Of a stretch of 64,000 nt of DNA, positions 27,729 through 35,731 are shown piece after piece (within the stretch, counting starts at the first letter, position 1; each line of letters starts with the position of its first letter). Under the pieces are notes generated by a model. The model made no database searches. It had not been told where the DNA came from and worked only from the letters and a program-made list of their open reading frames with translations. Origin of the DNA: Flavobacterium aquicola (GTDB lineage: Bacteria > Bacteroidota > Bacteroidia > Flavobacteriales > Flavobacteriaceae); NCBI RefSeq assembly GCF_003385115.1, contig NZ_QUNI01000007.1:186001-250000 (forward strand), written 5' to 3'. Position numbers and translations under genes: made by a program.

Positions 27729-28622
27729 ATGTTGGCTTTAGTTATTCCATACTATAAGATTGATTTCTTTGAAGAAACTTTAAAAGCACTGGCGCGGCAA
27801 ACTAATAAACAATATAGAGTGTATATTGGTGACGATGCGAGTCCAAATAATCCAAATGTTTTATTGGAGAAATATTCCAACAGATTTGATTTTATTTATC
27901 ATAGATTTGACGAGAATTTAGGAGGGAAATCATTGGTGCGACAATGGAACAGATGTCTCAATCTTTGTAATGATGAAGACTGGGTTATGATTTTGGGAGA
28001 TGATGATGTTTTAGAAAGTAATTGTATAGAAGTTTTTTATAATAATTTAAAAGAAATAGAAAGTCTGGATGTTTCTGTAGTACGTTTTGCTACGCAAGTT
28101 ATTGATGAAAATGGAATTGCAATCTCGGAGGTTCATCAGCATCCCAAAATTGAAAAAGCAACTGATTTTTTAATACGAAAATTTAAAGGCGGTACTAGAA
28201 GTTCATTAAGTGAATATGTTTTTAAAAAAAAGATAGTAGACAGTATAAAATTTAAAGACTTTCCATTGGCCTGGTCTAGTGATGTTTTAGGGGTTGTGGA
28301 GTTTTCTGCAGGGAAAGATATTTATACTGCAAACGATGCCTTAGTATACTTTAGATTAAGTGGTGAAAATATTACGAGCCAAGGAGATTCAATTGAAAAA
28401 AACAAGGCTTGGTTTCAGTTTTATTATTATCTGATTTCTAACTACGGAAAACAATATCCCAAAGAGTTAACCGCTACACTTTTCGACAGACTTGAAAAAG
28501 TACAGCTAAATAATAAAAAAACACCTTTAAGATGGATCAAGTTAATTTGGTTGTATCTTAATTTTGATCAATATTCAAGATTTTTGATCTTATTTATGAA
28601 AATTAAAAAAAGTATTCAATGA
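27729..28622 (+). CDS. Glycosyltransferase family 2
   Basis: A 297-residue GT-A protein with LALVIPYYKIDFFEETL, VYIGDDASPNNP and the metal site MILGDDDVLE, followed by SSLSEYVFKKK in the acceptor region. It is shorter at the C-terminus than its neighbours and ends in a basic segment. It is coupled to the next gene by an ATGA overlap. The sugar specificity is unknown. Confidence 0.9.
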   Translation: MLALVIPYYKIDFFEETLKALARQTNKQYRVYIGDDASPNNPNVLLEKYSNRFDFIYHRFDENLGGKSLVRQWNRCLNLCNDEDWVMILGDDDVLESNCIEVFYNNLKEIESLDVSVVRFATQVIDENGIAISEVHQHPKIEKATDFLIRKFKGGTRSSLSEYVFKKKIVDSIKFKDFPLAWSSDVLGVVEFSAGKDIYTANDALVYFRLSGENITSQGDSIEKNKAWFQFYYYLISNYGKQYPKELTATLFDRLEKVQLNNKKTPLRWIKLIWLYLNFDQYSRFLILFMKIKKSIQ

Positions 28623-29824
28623 AGTTTTTAGTGATAGTGCAAGACTTAAGAGTGTCGGGAACAAGCGAAGGAATAGTTTCAAGATCCTTTATTGCAAGAT
28701 TACGAAAGTCATATCCAGAAGCTACAATTGACCTTTGTTATTTTATGGGATATCGCCATGACTATCATAAGGAATTACTCAACGCAGATTCAATATCAGA
28801 ATATTTGATAAAACGAAAGCCACCTTTGCTTATTAAATTATCAAATGCAATTTATCGAAGACTGTTTACGAAATCAATTTATAAGACATATTACTTAAAT
28901 CAATTTAAAAAAAGAATTGCCGCTATTTCATATAAAGATTATGATAGGATTTTTATAAGAAGTTCAGGTTTAGAATATGAAACCATTTTAGCATCAAAAG
29001 ATTTACCTATACTGAAAGAAGCGATTATTAATTTTCATGATCCTTATCCATTTTTCTTTGATACAAGTTCCAATAAAGACCTGACAAAACGTGAACTATT
29101 GGATTTTCAGGAAATGTATAAAATAGTTCAAGTATCTAGAATTTGTATGGCGCCATCTTCATTATTAGCCAAAGATTTACAAATTATTTATGGCAATTAT
29201 AAAAGGTTTTATACACTACCACATCAATATGACTCTAGTGCTTTTGAATTGTTAGATCATTCTTTAGTGCGAAAAAAACAAAAGGCTATTTCAATGTCAT
29301 ATCATGGAGGATTACAATTTGGGAGAAATGTGGATATTTTATTAGATGTTTTTGCAGAATTGTGTTTTGAAAATGAATTTTTTAAAGAAAATGTAGAAAT
29401 GGTTTTTAGATTGAAGAGTTCCGAAACCAATCGATTAAAAAATAAATATAAAGGATGTGCTAATATACATATTTTAGATGGATTAGATTTTTCTAACTCA
29501 GCAAATGAACAATTAAATGAAGCAGACATAATTTTGATTCTTGAAAGTTATTTAGATTACAGTAATATACTATTAGGCAAAGCACCTTTTGTAGCATCAT
29601 TAAACAAACCAGTTTTTGCATTGTTACCAATGGAATGTGAATTAAGAAAGATAATTATAAATGACAATTATATAGCAACTTCTAACAATTCAATTGAAAT
29701 AAAAGAAAAATTAAAAAATCTAATCAAAGATTATAAGGGCAAAGATGAAAAATTTGAACCTTTTGAGAATTATTTTTCAGAAGCCAGTTTTGCGAATCAG
29801 TTGGACAAAATATTAAAAGTATAA
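28619..29824 (+). CDS. Putative GT-B glycosyltransferase, family uncertain
   Basis: A 401-residue protein predicted to be a divergent GT-B transferase. The N-terminus FLVIVQDLRVSGTSEGIVSRSF resembles the first Rossmann strand and acceptor loop of GT4 proteins. INFHDPYPF near 140 and the later AISMSYHGGLQFGRNVDILLDVF resemble GT4 linker and donor segments. The usual E-x7-E is not clear; the equivalent place reads LILESYLDYSNILLGKAPF. Context (GT2 before, FkbM-type methyltransferase after) supports a glycan role. Confidence 0.65.
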   Translation: MKFLVIVQDLRVSGTSEGIVSRSFIARLRKSYPEATIDLCYFMGYRHDYHKELLNADSISEYLIKRKPPLLIKLSNAIYRRLFTKSIYKTYYLNQFKKRIAAISYKDYDRIFIRSSGLEYETILASKDLPILKEAIINFHDPYPFFFDTSSNKDLTKRELLDFQEMYKIVQVSRICMAPSSLLAKDLQIIYGNYKRFYTLPHQYDSSAFELLDHSLVRKKQKAISMSYHGGLQFGRNVDILLDVFAELCFENEFFKENVEMVFRLKSSETNRLKNKYKGCANIHILDGLDFSNSANEQLNEADIILILESYLDYSNILLGKAPFVASLNKPVFALLPMECELRKIIINDNYIATSNNSIEIKEKLKNLIKDYKGKDEKFEPFENYFSEASFANQLDKILKV

Positions 29825-29825
29825 A

Positions 29826-30518
29826 ATGATAAAAAAAATTAAAGAAACTATCAGGAGGAAGATTTATAAAAGATATAATATTAGTTTTTCTCAAGGAGGA
29901 GGAGATGATATTCAACTTAACAAACTTATTAAAGAAAAAAAACCAGGAGTTTATGTTGATATTGGATGTTGGCATCCAGTTAAGTCTTCTAATACTTATT
30001 TTTTTCATTTAAGAGGGTGGAAAGGTATTTGTATTGATCCTAATCCTGAATTAAAAAAGGCATATGATTTTTTCAGACCTAATGATATTTTTATTAATTG
30101 TGCAATTGGACTGAAAGAAGATAAAATGTCTTATTATCAATTAAAAGATAATTACAGTGCAATGAATACTCTAAAACAAGATTTTATTCAAAAACATAAT
30201 TTAGAAAAAGAGATAAAGCATGTTTTAGATGTTCCTATATACAATTTGAAAAACATTTTGGATAAAAATATTTTAGAAGGAGATAGATTAGATTTTTTTG
30301 ATATAGATGTAGAGGGATTTGATTTAGAAGTTTTAAAATCAAATGATTGGGATAAATACAGGCCAAAGATTATTTTAGTTGAAAGTAATCTATCTATTCA
30401 AAACGATATTAATTCAGAGATTGTACATTATTTAGCGACAGTTGATTATCGATTGGTAGCAAAATCAGTTATTAATGGAGATTTGGGAAATTTATTTTTA
30501 ATGGATAATAAACAATAA
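29826..30518 (+). CDS. FkbM-family methyltransferase
   Basis: A 230-residue SAM-dependent methyltransferase of the FkbM type. Motif I is YVDIGCWHP near residue 44, GICIDPNPELKK near 66 binds the SAM ribose, and FFDIDVEGFDLEVLKSNDWDKYRPKII near 157 is the FkbM signature region. Family members O-methylate sugars. It starts 1 bp after the previous stop and is followed by another GT2 within 11 bp. It probably methylates a residue of the glycan built by this operon. Confidence 0.88.
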   Translation: MIKKIKETIRRKIYKRYNISFSQGGGDDIQLNKLIKEKKPGVYVDIGCWHPVKSSNTYFFHLRGWKGICIDPNPELKKAYDFFRPNDIFINCAIGLKEDKMSYYQLKDNYSAMNTLKQDFIQKHNLEKEIKHVLDVPIYNLKNILDKNILEGDRLDFFDIDVEGFDLEVLKSNDWDKYRPKIILVESNLSIQNDINSEIVHYLATVDYRLVAKSVINGDLGNLFLMDNKQ

Positions 30519-30529
30519 TTATTTCAAAA

Positions 30530-31528
30530 ATGAGAATAGGAATGAATCCTCAAAAAGAGGAAAAAAAAGTAATATTAAATACTCATCATAGAATAATTAT
30601 AGTAGTATATATTCCTAATGAAGAAGGATTTTACAAGGATTCTTTGGCTGTATTTAAAACTTGCTTGGACTCATTGATTTCAACAATAAATTCAAATGCT
30701 GCAATAACTGTTGTCAATAATGGATCGTATAAAAAAGTTTGTGCGCTTTTAGAATCGTATTACGAAGACAAAAAAATAGATACAGTTATTTCTCATAATT
30801 TAAATATTGGTAAAATAGATGCTCAAATTGGAGCTGCTCGAGGTGCAAGAGAAAAATATATTACGCTTACTGATGCGGATATATTATTTGTAAATGGCTG
30901 GCAAGAAAAAGTAGAGGAGATTTTTTATTCTTTTAAAAATGTAGGTTCAGTTTCTCCAATTCCAATTCGTACTGGTTTATATGCAGGAACAAGTTCTACG
31001 CTGAAACAAATTTTGCTTAGAAAGGTAAAATTTCAGTTTGTTTCACTGCCTGAAAATCTTGAAAATTATAATAAGTTTTTATCAAGTATAAATTGGGAAA
31101 ACGAAACAGATAAAAATAAAAAATGGCCCGTTTTAGAAAGCAAAGGAGTTAAAGCAATTATTGGTAGTGCCCATCAAGTATTAACGATTGACAGGGATAT
31201 TTTGTTTACAGTATCTCCATCAAATCCTTCTTTAACGCTTGTGGGAGGAAATTCAGAGCACAATTATGTAGATGTTCCTGTTGATAAATCTGGTAGACTT
31301 AGATTAGCAACTTTAAATAACTATGCGTTCCATATTGGAAATAAGCTGGAAGATTGGATGATTAAATTACAACAAGCCAATAATAACGGAAATGATGTAG
31401 TTCTGAAAAATGAATTAAGCTTTTCAATATCAAATGATTTATTTAATTCGAAAATGAGTTATGAATTATATCATGTAAAAAAGAGATTTATCAAAAAAGT
31501 ATTTTCTTTAATATATGGTAAAGGATAA
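30530..31528 (+). CDS. Glycosyltransferase family 2-like (GT-A)
   Basis: A 332-residue GT-A fold protein. IIIVVYIPNEEGFYKDSLAVF is followed by ITVVNNGSYKKV, HNLNIGKIDAQIGAARGA and the metal-binding TLTDADILF (DxD as DAD). The spacing between the first strand and the DxD is typical of GT2. The N-terminal 20 residues are polar, and translation could also begin at the second Met (30542). It overlaps the next GT2 gene by 14 bp. The substrate is unknown. Confidence 0.82.
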   Translation: MRIGMNPQKEEKKVILNTHHRIIIVVYIPNEEGFYKDSLAVFKTCLDSLISTINSNAAITVVNNGSYKKVCALLESYYEDKKIDTVISHNLNIGKIDAQIGAARGAREKYITLTDADILFVNGWQEKVEEIFYSFKNVGSVSPIPIRTGLYAGTSSTLKQILLRKVKFQFVSLPENLENYNKFLSSINWENETDKNKKWPVLESKGVKAIIGSAHQVLTIDRDILFTVSPSNPSLTLVGGNSEHNYVDVPVDKSGRLRLATLNNYAFHIGNKLEDWMIKLQQANNNGNDVVLKNELSFSISNDLFNSKMSYELYHVKKRFIKKVFSLIYGKG

Positions 31529-32426
31529 GCCGACATTTTCAATTCTTATCACGACTAAAAATCGACTTTCAGATCTCAGATTTACTTTAGTAAAAATTCA
31601 GCATTTATTGCTTCAAAGTGATGTAGAGTGTATCATTTTTGATGATGGATCTAGTGATGGAACTAGCTCGTTCATCGAAGAACATTTTCCGGACATTATT
31701 TTATTTAGAAATCAATTTTCTAAAGGATTGATTCATTGCCGTAATCAAATGTTAAATCTTACTACAGCAAAATATGCAATTTCGCTTGATGATGACGCGC
31801 ATTTTGAATCTGATAACGTACTTGAAAATATAGAAAAACATTTTGTTTCTAATCCAAAATGCGGTGTTATTGCTTGTAGAATATTCTGGGGATTAAAATT
31901 TCCTAACAGTACATCTACAAACGAAATTATTGAAAGAACAAAAGGATTTGTAGGATGTGGACATGTTTGGAATATGGAAGCATGGCAAGATATTCCCAAT
32001 TATCCTGATTGGTTTGTTTTTTATGGCGAAGAAGATTTTGCCGCTTTTCAATTGTTTAAAAGAGCCTGGGAAATTCAATATCTGCCAGCAATTTTAGTTC
32101 AACATCGAGTAGATATAAAGTCACGCAGGCAACAAAATGATTATCAAATTCGTTTAAGGCGTTCTTTACGATCAGGTTGGTATTTGTATTTTTTGTTCTA
32201 TCCAATAAATGAAATTCCAAGAAGGTTTTTTTATACTTTATGGATGCAAATTAAAAAAAGGGTTTTAAGAGGAGATATTAAAGCTACTTTTGCTATTTTA
32301 CAGGCATTAGGAGATATTATTTTAAATTTTCCAAAATTATATAGACAATCAAATCGTTTAAAAGTACTTGAGTTCAAAGAAATTAGTAATTTGGCCGAAA
32401 CAAAAATATATTGGCATCCTAAATAA
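31515..32426 (+). CDS. Glycosyltransferase family 2
   Basis: A 303-residue GT-A enzyme with FSILITTKNRLSDL, CIIFDDGSSDGTS, the metal-binding ISLDDDAHF (DDD) and FYGEEDFAAFQLFKRAW in the acceptor and catalytic region (ED motif). It starts inside the previous gene. The C-terminus is basic and amphipathic. It belongs to the rhamnosyl/galactosyl-like GT2 group by general pattern only, and the specificity is unknown. Confidence 0.92.
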   Translation: MVKDKPTFSILITTKNRLSDLRFTLVKIQHLLLQSDVECIIFDDGSSDGTSSFIEEHFPDIILFRNQFSKGLIHCRNQMLNLTTAKYAISLDDDAHFESDNVLENIEKHFVSNPKCGVIACRIFWGLKFPNSTSTNEIIERTKGFVGCGHVWNMEAWQDIPNYPDWFVFYGEEDFAAFQLFKRAWEIQYLPAILVQHRVDIKSRRQQNDYQIRLRRSLRSGWYLYFLFYPINEIPRRFFYTLWMQIKKRVLRGDIKATFAILQALGDIILNFPKLYRQSNRLKVLEFKEISNLAETKIYWHPK

Positions 32427-32436
32427 AAAAGCGAGA

Positions 32437-33258
32437 TTGAAAAATAGTACCCTATATAAACGCATTCGATATTTGTTTTCTAGTCTAGAAATTAGAAGTC
32501 GAGTGTTTTTTATCACTTATGTATATGCAAAATTTAGTAAAACTGTCAAAAAACAGTTGCTAGATTTTAAAACAATACCAATCATAATTGTCAATTACAA
32601 TCAATTAGAAACCTTAAAATTGTTAATAGATTATCTGCTTGATAACAATTATAAAAATCTTCATATTATAGATAATAATTCAAATTACCCTCCGCTTTTG
32701 AGTTATTACAAAATCATTAGTAATGATGTTAATGTAATATTTCATGATAATAATGACGGACATATGGTTTTTTGGGAAAAGAATGTTTTTTTTAAAAAAT
32801 TTTCAAATGGATACTATGTCGTAACAGATCCTGATGTGCTTCCGATAGCAGATTGTCCAAATGACTTTTTAAAAGTTTTTTTGGATTTGCTAATAAAATC
32901 AAAGACAAGATATAAAGTTGGTTTTAGTTTAAAAATTGATGATATTCCTGATTATAATCCAGTGAAAAAAAAGGTCTTGAATTGGGAAAGTCGATTTTGG
33001 AAAACCAAAACTAGCGAAGGGCATTTTTTAGCAAATATCGACACAACTTTTGCTTTATATAGGCCAAAATTAAAAACCAAGAAGTTTTTTTATATGGGGT
33101 TAAGGACTAAATCTCCTTATACTGCAAAACATTTTGGTTGGTACATTGATCCTGATAATCTAACAAGTGAACAAGAATTTTATAATAGAAGTGCTAATAG
33201 TTCAAGTTCATGGAAATTAAATGAAGATGGTAATTTGTCAAGTACATTTTATAAATAA
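32437..33258 (+). CDS. Glycosyltransferase family 2-like
   Basis: A 273-residue GT-A protein. IPIIIVNYNQLETLKLLIDYL, LHIIDNNSNYPP and VVTDPDVLPI (DPD as the DxD equivalent) mark it as GT2-like. The open frame extends upstream to a TTG at 32368, which would overlap the previous gene by 59 bp. I prefer the TTG at 32437, 11 bp after that gene's stop. GHFLANIDTTFALYRP and FYMGLRTKSPYTAKHFGWY are conserved-looking acceptor segments. It is the last gene of the long GT run before neuA. Confidence 0.82.
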   Translation: MKNSTLYKRIRYLFSSLEIRSRVFFITYVYAKFSKTVKKQLLDFKTIPIIIVNYNQLETLKLLIDYLLDNNYKNLHIIDNNSNYPPLLSYYKIISNDVNVIFHDNNDGHMVFWEKNVFFKKFSNGYYVVTDPDVLPIADCPNDFLKVFLDLLIKSKTRYKVGFSLKIDDIPDYNPVKKKVLNWESRFWKTKTSEGHFLANIDTTFALYRPKLKTKKFFYMGLRTKSPYTAKHFGWYIDPDNLTSEQEFYNRSANSSSSWKLNEDGNLSSTFYK

Positions 33259-33274
33259 TTGCAAGTAAATAATA

Positions 33275-33970
33275 TTGAAAAATATAGTAATAATACCGGC
33301 TCGAGGAGGGTCAAAGCGCCTTCCTCAAAAAAATATTCTTTTATTGGGAGGAATTCCTCTTATTGCACATAGTATTTTATATGCACAGGCCAACAATGAT
33401 ATTATTGATTCAGTTTATGTTTCTACTGATGATGCAGCAATTAAGAAAATAGCTTTGGAATTTGGAGCGAAGGTAATAGACAGGCCTGAATCGTTATCTG
33501 GCGATTTTGAGTCAACGGTTTCGGCTCTAAAACATGTTTTGGAACAAATTGAAGAAGAGATAGAAAATGTAATTTTACTTCAGCCTACTAATCCTTTACG
33601 TCCTGAAAATCTGCTGCAAGAAGCTTTTGATGATTTTCTAAAAGAAGGAAGGGATAGTTTATTTACCGTCAGCCGTTCAGAACGCAAACTGGGAAAAATT
33701 GAGAATAGACAATTTATACCTTTCAATTATACAATAGGACAGCGTTCTCAGGATCTAGAACCGCTTTATTTTGAAAATGGACTGCTTTATATTTCAAAGG
33801 CAGAATTAATTTTACCTTTCGACTGCGCTCAAGGTGACAGCAAAATTATTTCAGAAAATGCTTTTCCATTTGAAGTAAATCATATTTTTGCCAATGTTGA
33901 TATAGATACTTTGGAAGAATTGGAATATGCAGAGTATTTATTAAAAAAAAAGGTTCTGAGGAGGGCTTGA
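33275..33970 (+). CDS. neuA: Acylneuraminate cytidylyltransferase (CMP-sialic acid synthetase)
   Basis: A 231-residue cytidylyltransferase activating a nonulosonic acid with CTP. The N-terminal IIPARGGSKRLPQKN (residues 6-20) is the CTP-binding signature, followed by VYVSTDDAAI and LLQPTNPLRP. Near the C-terminus, residues 181-189 (PFDCAQGDS) are encoded by a copy of a palindromic repeat (33817-33840) inserted in frame between the normal beta-strand ELIL and KIISENAFPFE. The core motifs are intact, so activity may be kept. The start is TTG. It is followed by neuB after a 41-bp gap. Confidence 0.93.
   Translation: MKNIVIIPARGGSKRLPQKNILLLGGIPLIAHSILYAQANNDIIDSVYVSTDDAAIKKIALEFGAKVIDRPESLSGDFESTVSALKHVLEQIEEEIENVILLQPTNPLRPENLLQEAFDDFLKEGRDSLFTVSRSERKLGKIENRQFIPFNYTIGQRSQDLEPLYFENGLLYISKAELILPFDCAQGDSKIISENAFPFEVNHIFANVDIDTLEELEYAEYLLKKKVLRRA
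33817..33840 (+). repeat. Palindromic-element unit embedded in neuA
   Basis: TTTCGACTGCGCTCAAGGTGACAG matches the repeat units around the GIY-YIG gene (for example TCTCGACTGCGCTCGACCTGACA at 35081). It lies in frame in neuA and adds residues FDCAQGDS. The high GC content contrasts with the flanking coding sequence. Confidence 0.85.
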
Positions 33971-34011
33971 TGTAAAATAAAGGTATAGTTGATAGGTATA
34001 AATAACACATA

Positions 34012-35064
34012 ATGAGTTACATGAATCCATATATAGAAATAGCAGGTCGCAAAATAGGAATAGATTACCCTCCATTAGTCATTGCCGAAATAGGAATTAA
34101 TCATGAAGGTTCTTTGCATGTAGCAAAAGAAATGGTTGATGCAGCAAAAAGGGCAGGTGTTGAGGTTGTAAAACATCAAACTCATATTGTAGAAGATGAA
34201 ATGAGCGGTGCTGCCAAAAAAGTGATCCCAGGTAATGCAGATGTTTCTATTTATGAAATAATGGAACGCTGTTCACTCAATGAAGTCGATGAGTTGGAAT
34301 TGAAAAAATATGTAGAAAGCAAGGGCATGATTTTTATTTCAACTCCCTTTTCTCGCGCTGCTGCAGAAAGATTGAAAAAATTCGATATTCCAGCCTATAA
34401 AATAGGCTCAGGTGAATGTAATAATTATCCCTTGCTAGAGCATTTAGCTTCGTTTGGAAAACCCATTATTTTGAGTACAGGAATGAATACTATTGAAAGT
34501 GTTCAGAAAGCAGTTGCTATTTTTGATAAGCATAATGTTCCTGTAGCCCTTTTGCATACTACTAATTTATATCCTACACCTATACATTTGGTTCGTTATG
34601 GAGCAATGACAGAATTGCATGAAGCTTTTCCAGATAAAGTTTATGGTCTTAGTGATCATACATTGAATAATAATGCCTGTTTAGGGGCAGTAGCTCTTGG
34701 AGCCAGTATCCTTGAAAGGCATTTTACTGATACAATGCAACGAAAAGGACCTGATATTGTATGCAGTATGGATGAAAAAGCGTGTCAGGAATTAATTGTT
34801 TCCTCTGCCGAAATAGCTTTGATGAGAGGAGGAACTAAAAAACCGGCAGATGAAGAGCAGGTTACCATTGATTTTGCTTTTGCAACGGTATGTTCTATTG
34901 CTCCAATAAAAAAAGGAGAAAAATTTACAAAAGAAAATATCTGGGTTAAACGCCCAGGAACTGGAAAAATTCTGGCAGAACATTTTGATGATTTAATAGG
35001 TAAAACGGCTGTTAGGGATATTGAAAATGATGAGCAGCTGAGCTGGGACGATATTGATAATTAA
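34012..35064 (+). CDS. neuB: N-acetylneuraminate (nonulosonate) synthase
   Basis: A 350-residue enzyme condensing ManNAc (or a related 6-carbon precursor) with phosphoenolpyruvate. The TIM barrel contains [16 protein letters not shown] (residues 24-39), [42 protein letters not shown] and [11 protein letters not shown] with GLSDHT. The C-terminal antifreeze-like SAF domain starts near residue 283 ([26 protein letters not shown]). The length and domain order are standard. No legB, legC or legH-type genes are nearby, so Neu5Ac is more likely than legionaminic acid. Confidence 0.95.
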   Translation: MSYMNPYIEIAGRKIGIDYPPLVIAEIGINHEGSLHVAKEMVDAAKRAGVEVVKHQTHIVEDEMSGAAKKVIPGNADVSIYEIMERCSLNEVDELELKKYVESKGMIFISTPFSRAAAERLKKFDIPAYKIGSGECNNYPLLEHLASFGKPIILSTGMNTIESVQKAVAIFDKHNVPVALLHTTNLYPTPIHLVRYGAMTELHEAFPDKVYGLSDHTLNNNACLGAVALGASILERHFTDTMQRKGPDIVCSMDEKACQELIVSSAEIALMRGGTKKPADEEQVTIDFAFATVCSIAPIKKGEKFTKENIWVKRPGTGKILAEHFDDLIGKTAVRDIENDEQLSWDDIDN

Positions 35065-35068
35065 AACG

Positions 35069-35193
35069 TATTGAGTGTCGTCTCGACTGCGCTCGACCTG
35101 ACAAAGTAATTCAGATGTTATATTGTCAAATCGAGCGCAGTCGAGATTGATTTTGATAGTTAAAGAGGTCTCGACTCCGCTCGACTTGACAGA
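35069..35193. repeat. Left copy of ~125-bp direct repeat composed of palindromic units
   Basis: The block holds three units: 35081-35104 forward, 35124-35146 inverted and 35169-35191 forward. The consensus is about TCTCGACTGCGCTCGANNTGACA. The first two form a stem of about 23 bp with a 19-20-nt loop. The block starts TATTGAGTG and ends TGACAGA, as does the right copy at 35582-35707, with roughly 15 differences by eye. A degraded inverted unit follows at 35213-35235. Confidence 0.88.
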
Positions 35194-35212
35194 GTTAATT
35201 GAGATATGATGT

Positions 35213-35235
35213 TGTTAAATAGTGCAAAGTCGAAA
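35213..35235 (-). repeat. Degraded inverted unit of the palindromic element
   Basis: TGTTAAATAGTGCAAAGTCGAAA resembles the reverse complement of the unit (TGTCAAATCGAGCGCAGTCGAGA) with several changes. It would pair with the forward unit at 35169-35191, making a second, decayed forward/inverted pair just before the GIY-YIG gene. Confidence 0.6.
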
Positions 35236-35258
35236 TCCAATATTAAAGTAAGCGTTTT

Positions 35259-35522
35259 ATGAGATTTTATTACGTTTACATTCTTAAGTGCAAGGACGAT
35301 TCTTTATATGTTGGGGTAACTTCTGATGTTGAACGACGATTGATGGAACACAATGCAAGTAAATATCCAGAGGCTTATACGCATAATCGGAGACCAGTAA
35401 AATTAGTTTTTTATCAGGAATTTACAGAACCCAATCAGGCTATTGAGTTTGAGAAAAAAATTAAAAAATGGAGCCGAGTTAAAAAGCAAGCTTTAATTGA
35501 TGGGGATTTCGACCGACTGTAA
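35259..35522 (+). CDS. GIY-YIG nuclease domain protein (YhbQ/UPF0213-like)
   Basis: An 87-residue single-domain GIY-YIG protein. The first strands carry VYI (6-8) and YVG (17-19), the two sequence blocks that name the family. They are followed by Arg26/Arg27 and His31 in ERRLMEH and the metal-binding Glu near 63-65 (EFEKKIKKW). All elements expected for catalysis are present. It has no DNA-binding extension. It sits between neuB and neuC, bracketed by two direct copies of a palindromic-repeat block, so it looks like a mobile cassette rather than a sialic acid gene. It may be involved in spreading the repeats, but that is inference. Confidence 0.93.
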   Translation: MRFYYVYILKCKDDSLYVGVTSDVERRLMEHNASKYPEAYTHNRRPVKLVFYQEFTEPNQAIEFEKKIKKWSRVKKQALIDGDFDRL

Positions 35523-35581
35523 AGTTTATCAGAATGCAGGAATGCTACTCATCATAAGTATAAGCCAGATAGCGAAGAGAT

Positions 35582-35707
35582 TATTGAGTGATGGTCTCCA
35601 CTGTGCTCGGCTTGACAAAGTAGTTCATATGTTTATATTGTCAAATCGAGTGCAGTCGAGATTGATTTGAGAGTTAGAGAGGTCTCGACTGCGCTCGTCG
35701 TGACAGA
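35582..35707. repeat. Right copy of ~125-bp direct repeat composed of palindromic units
   Basis: The block holds units at 35595-35617 (forward), 35639-35661 (inverted) and 35683-35705 (forward), in the same order and spacing as 35069-35193. The shared inner spacers (AAGTARTTCAKATGTT-ATAT and TTGATTT-GAKAGTTARAGAGG) show that the whole block, not only the units, was duplicated. It ends 24 bp before the neuC start. Confidence 0.88.
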
Positions 35708-35731
35708 AAAGTATAGATTGAAAATATTTAA

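Noticed and set aside
35069..35707. Possible CRISPR array suggested by repeated units around the GIY-YIG gene
   Set aside because: Units alternate in orientation, the spacers are themselves duplicated, and no cas genes are present. The pattern is a palindromic repeat block.
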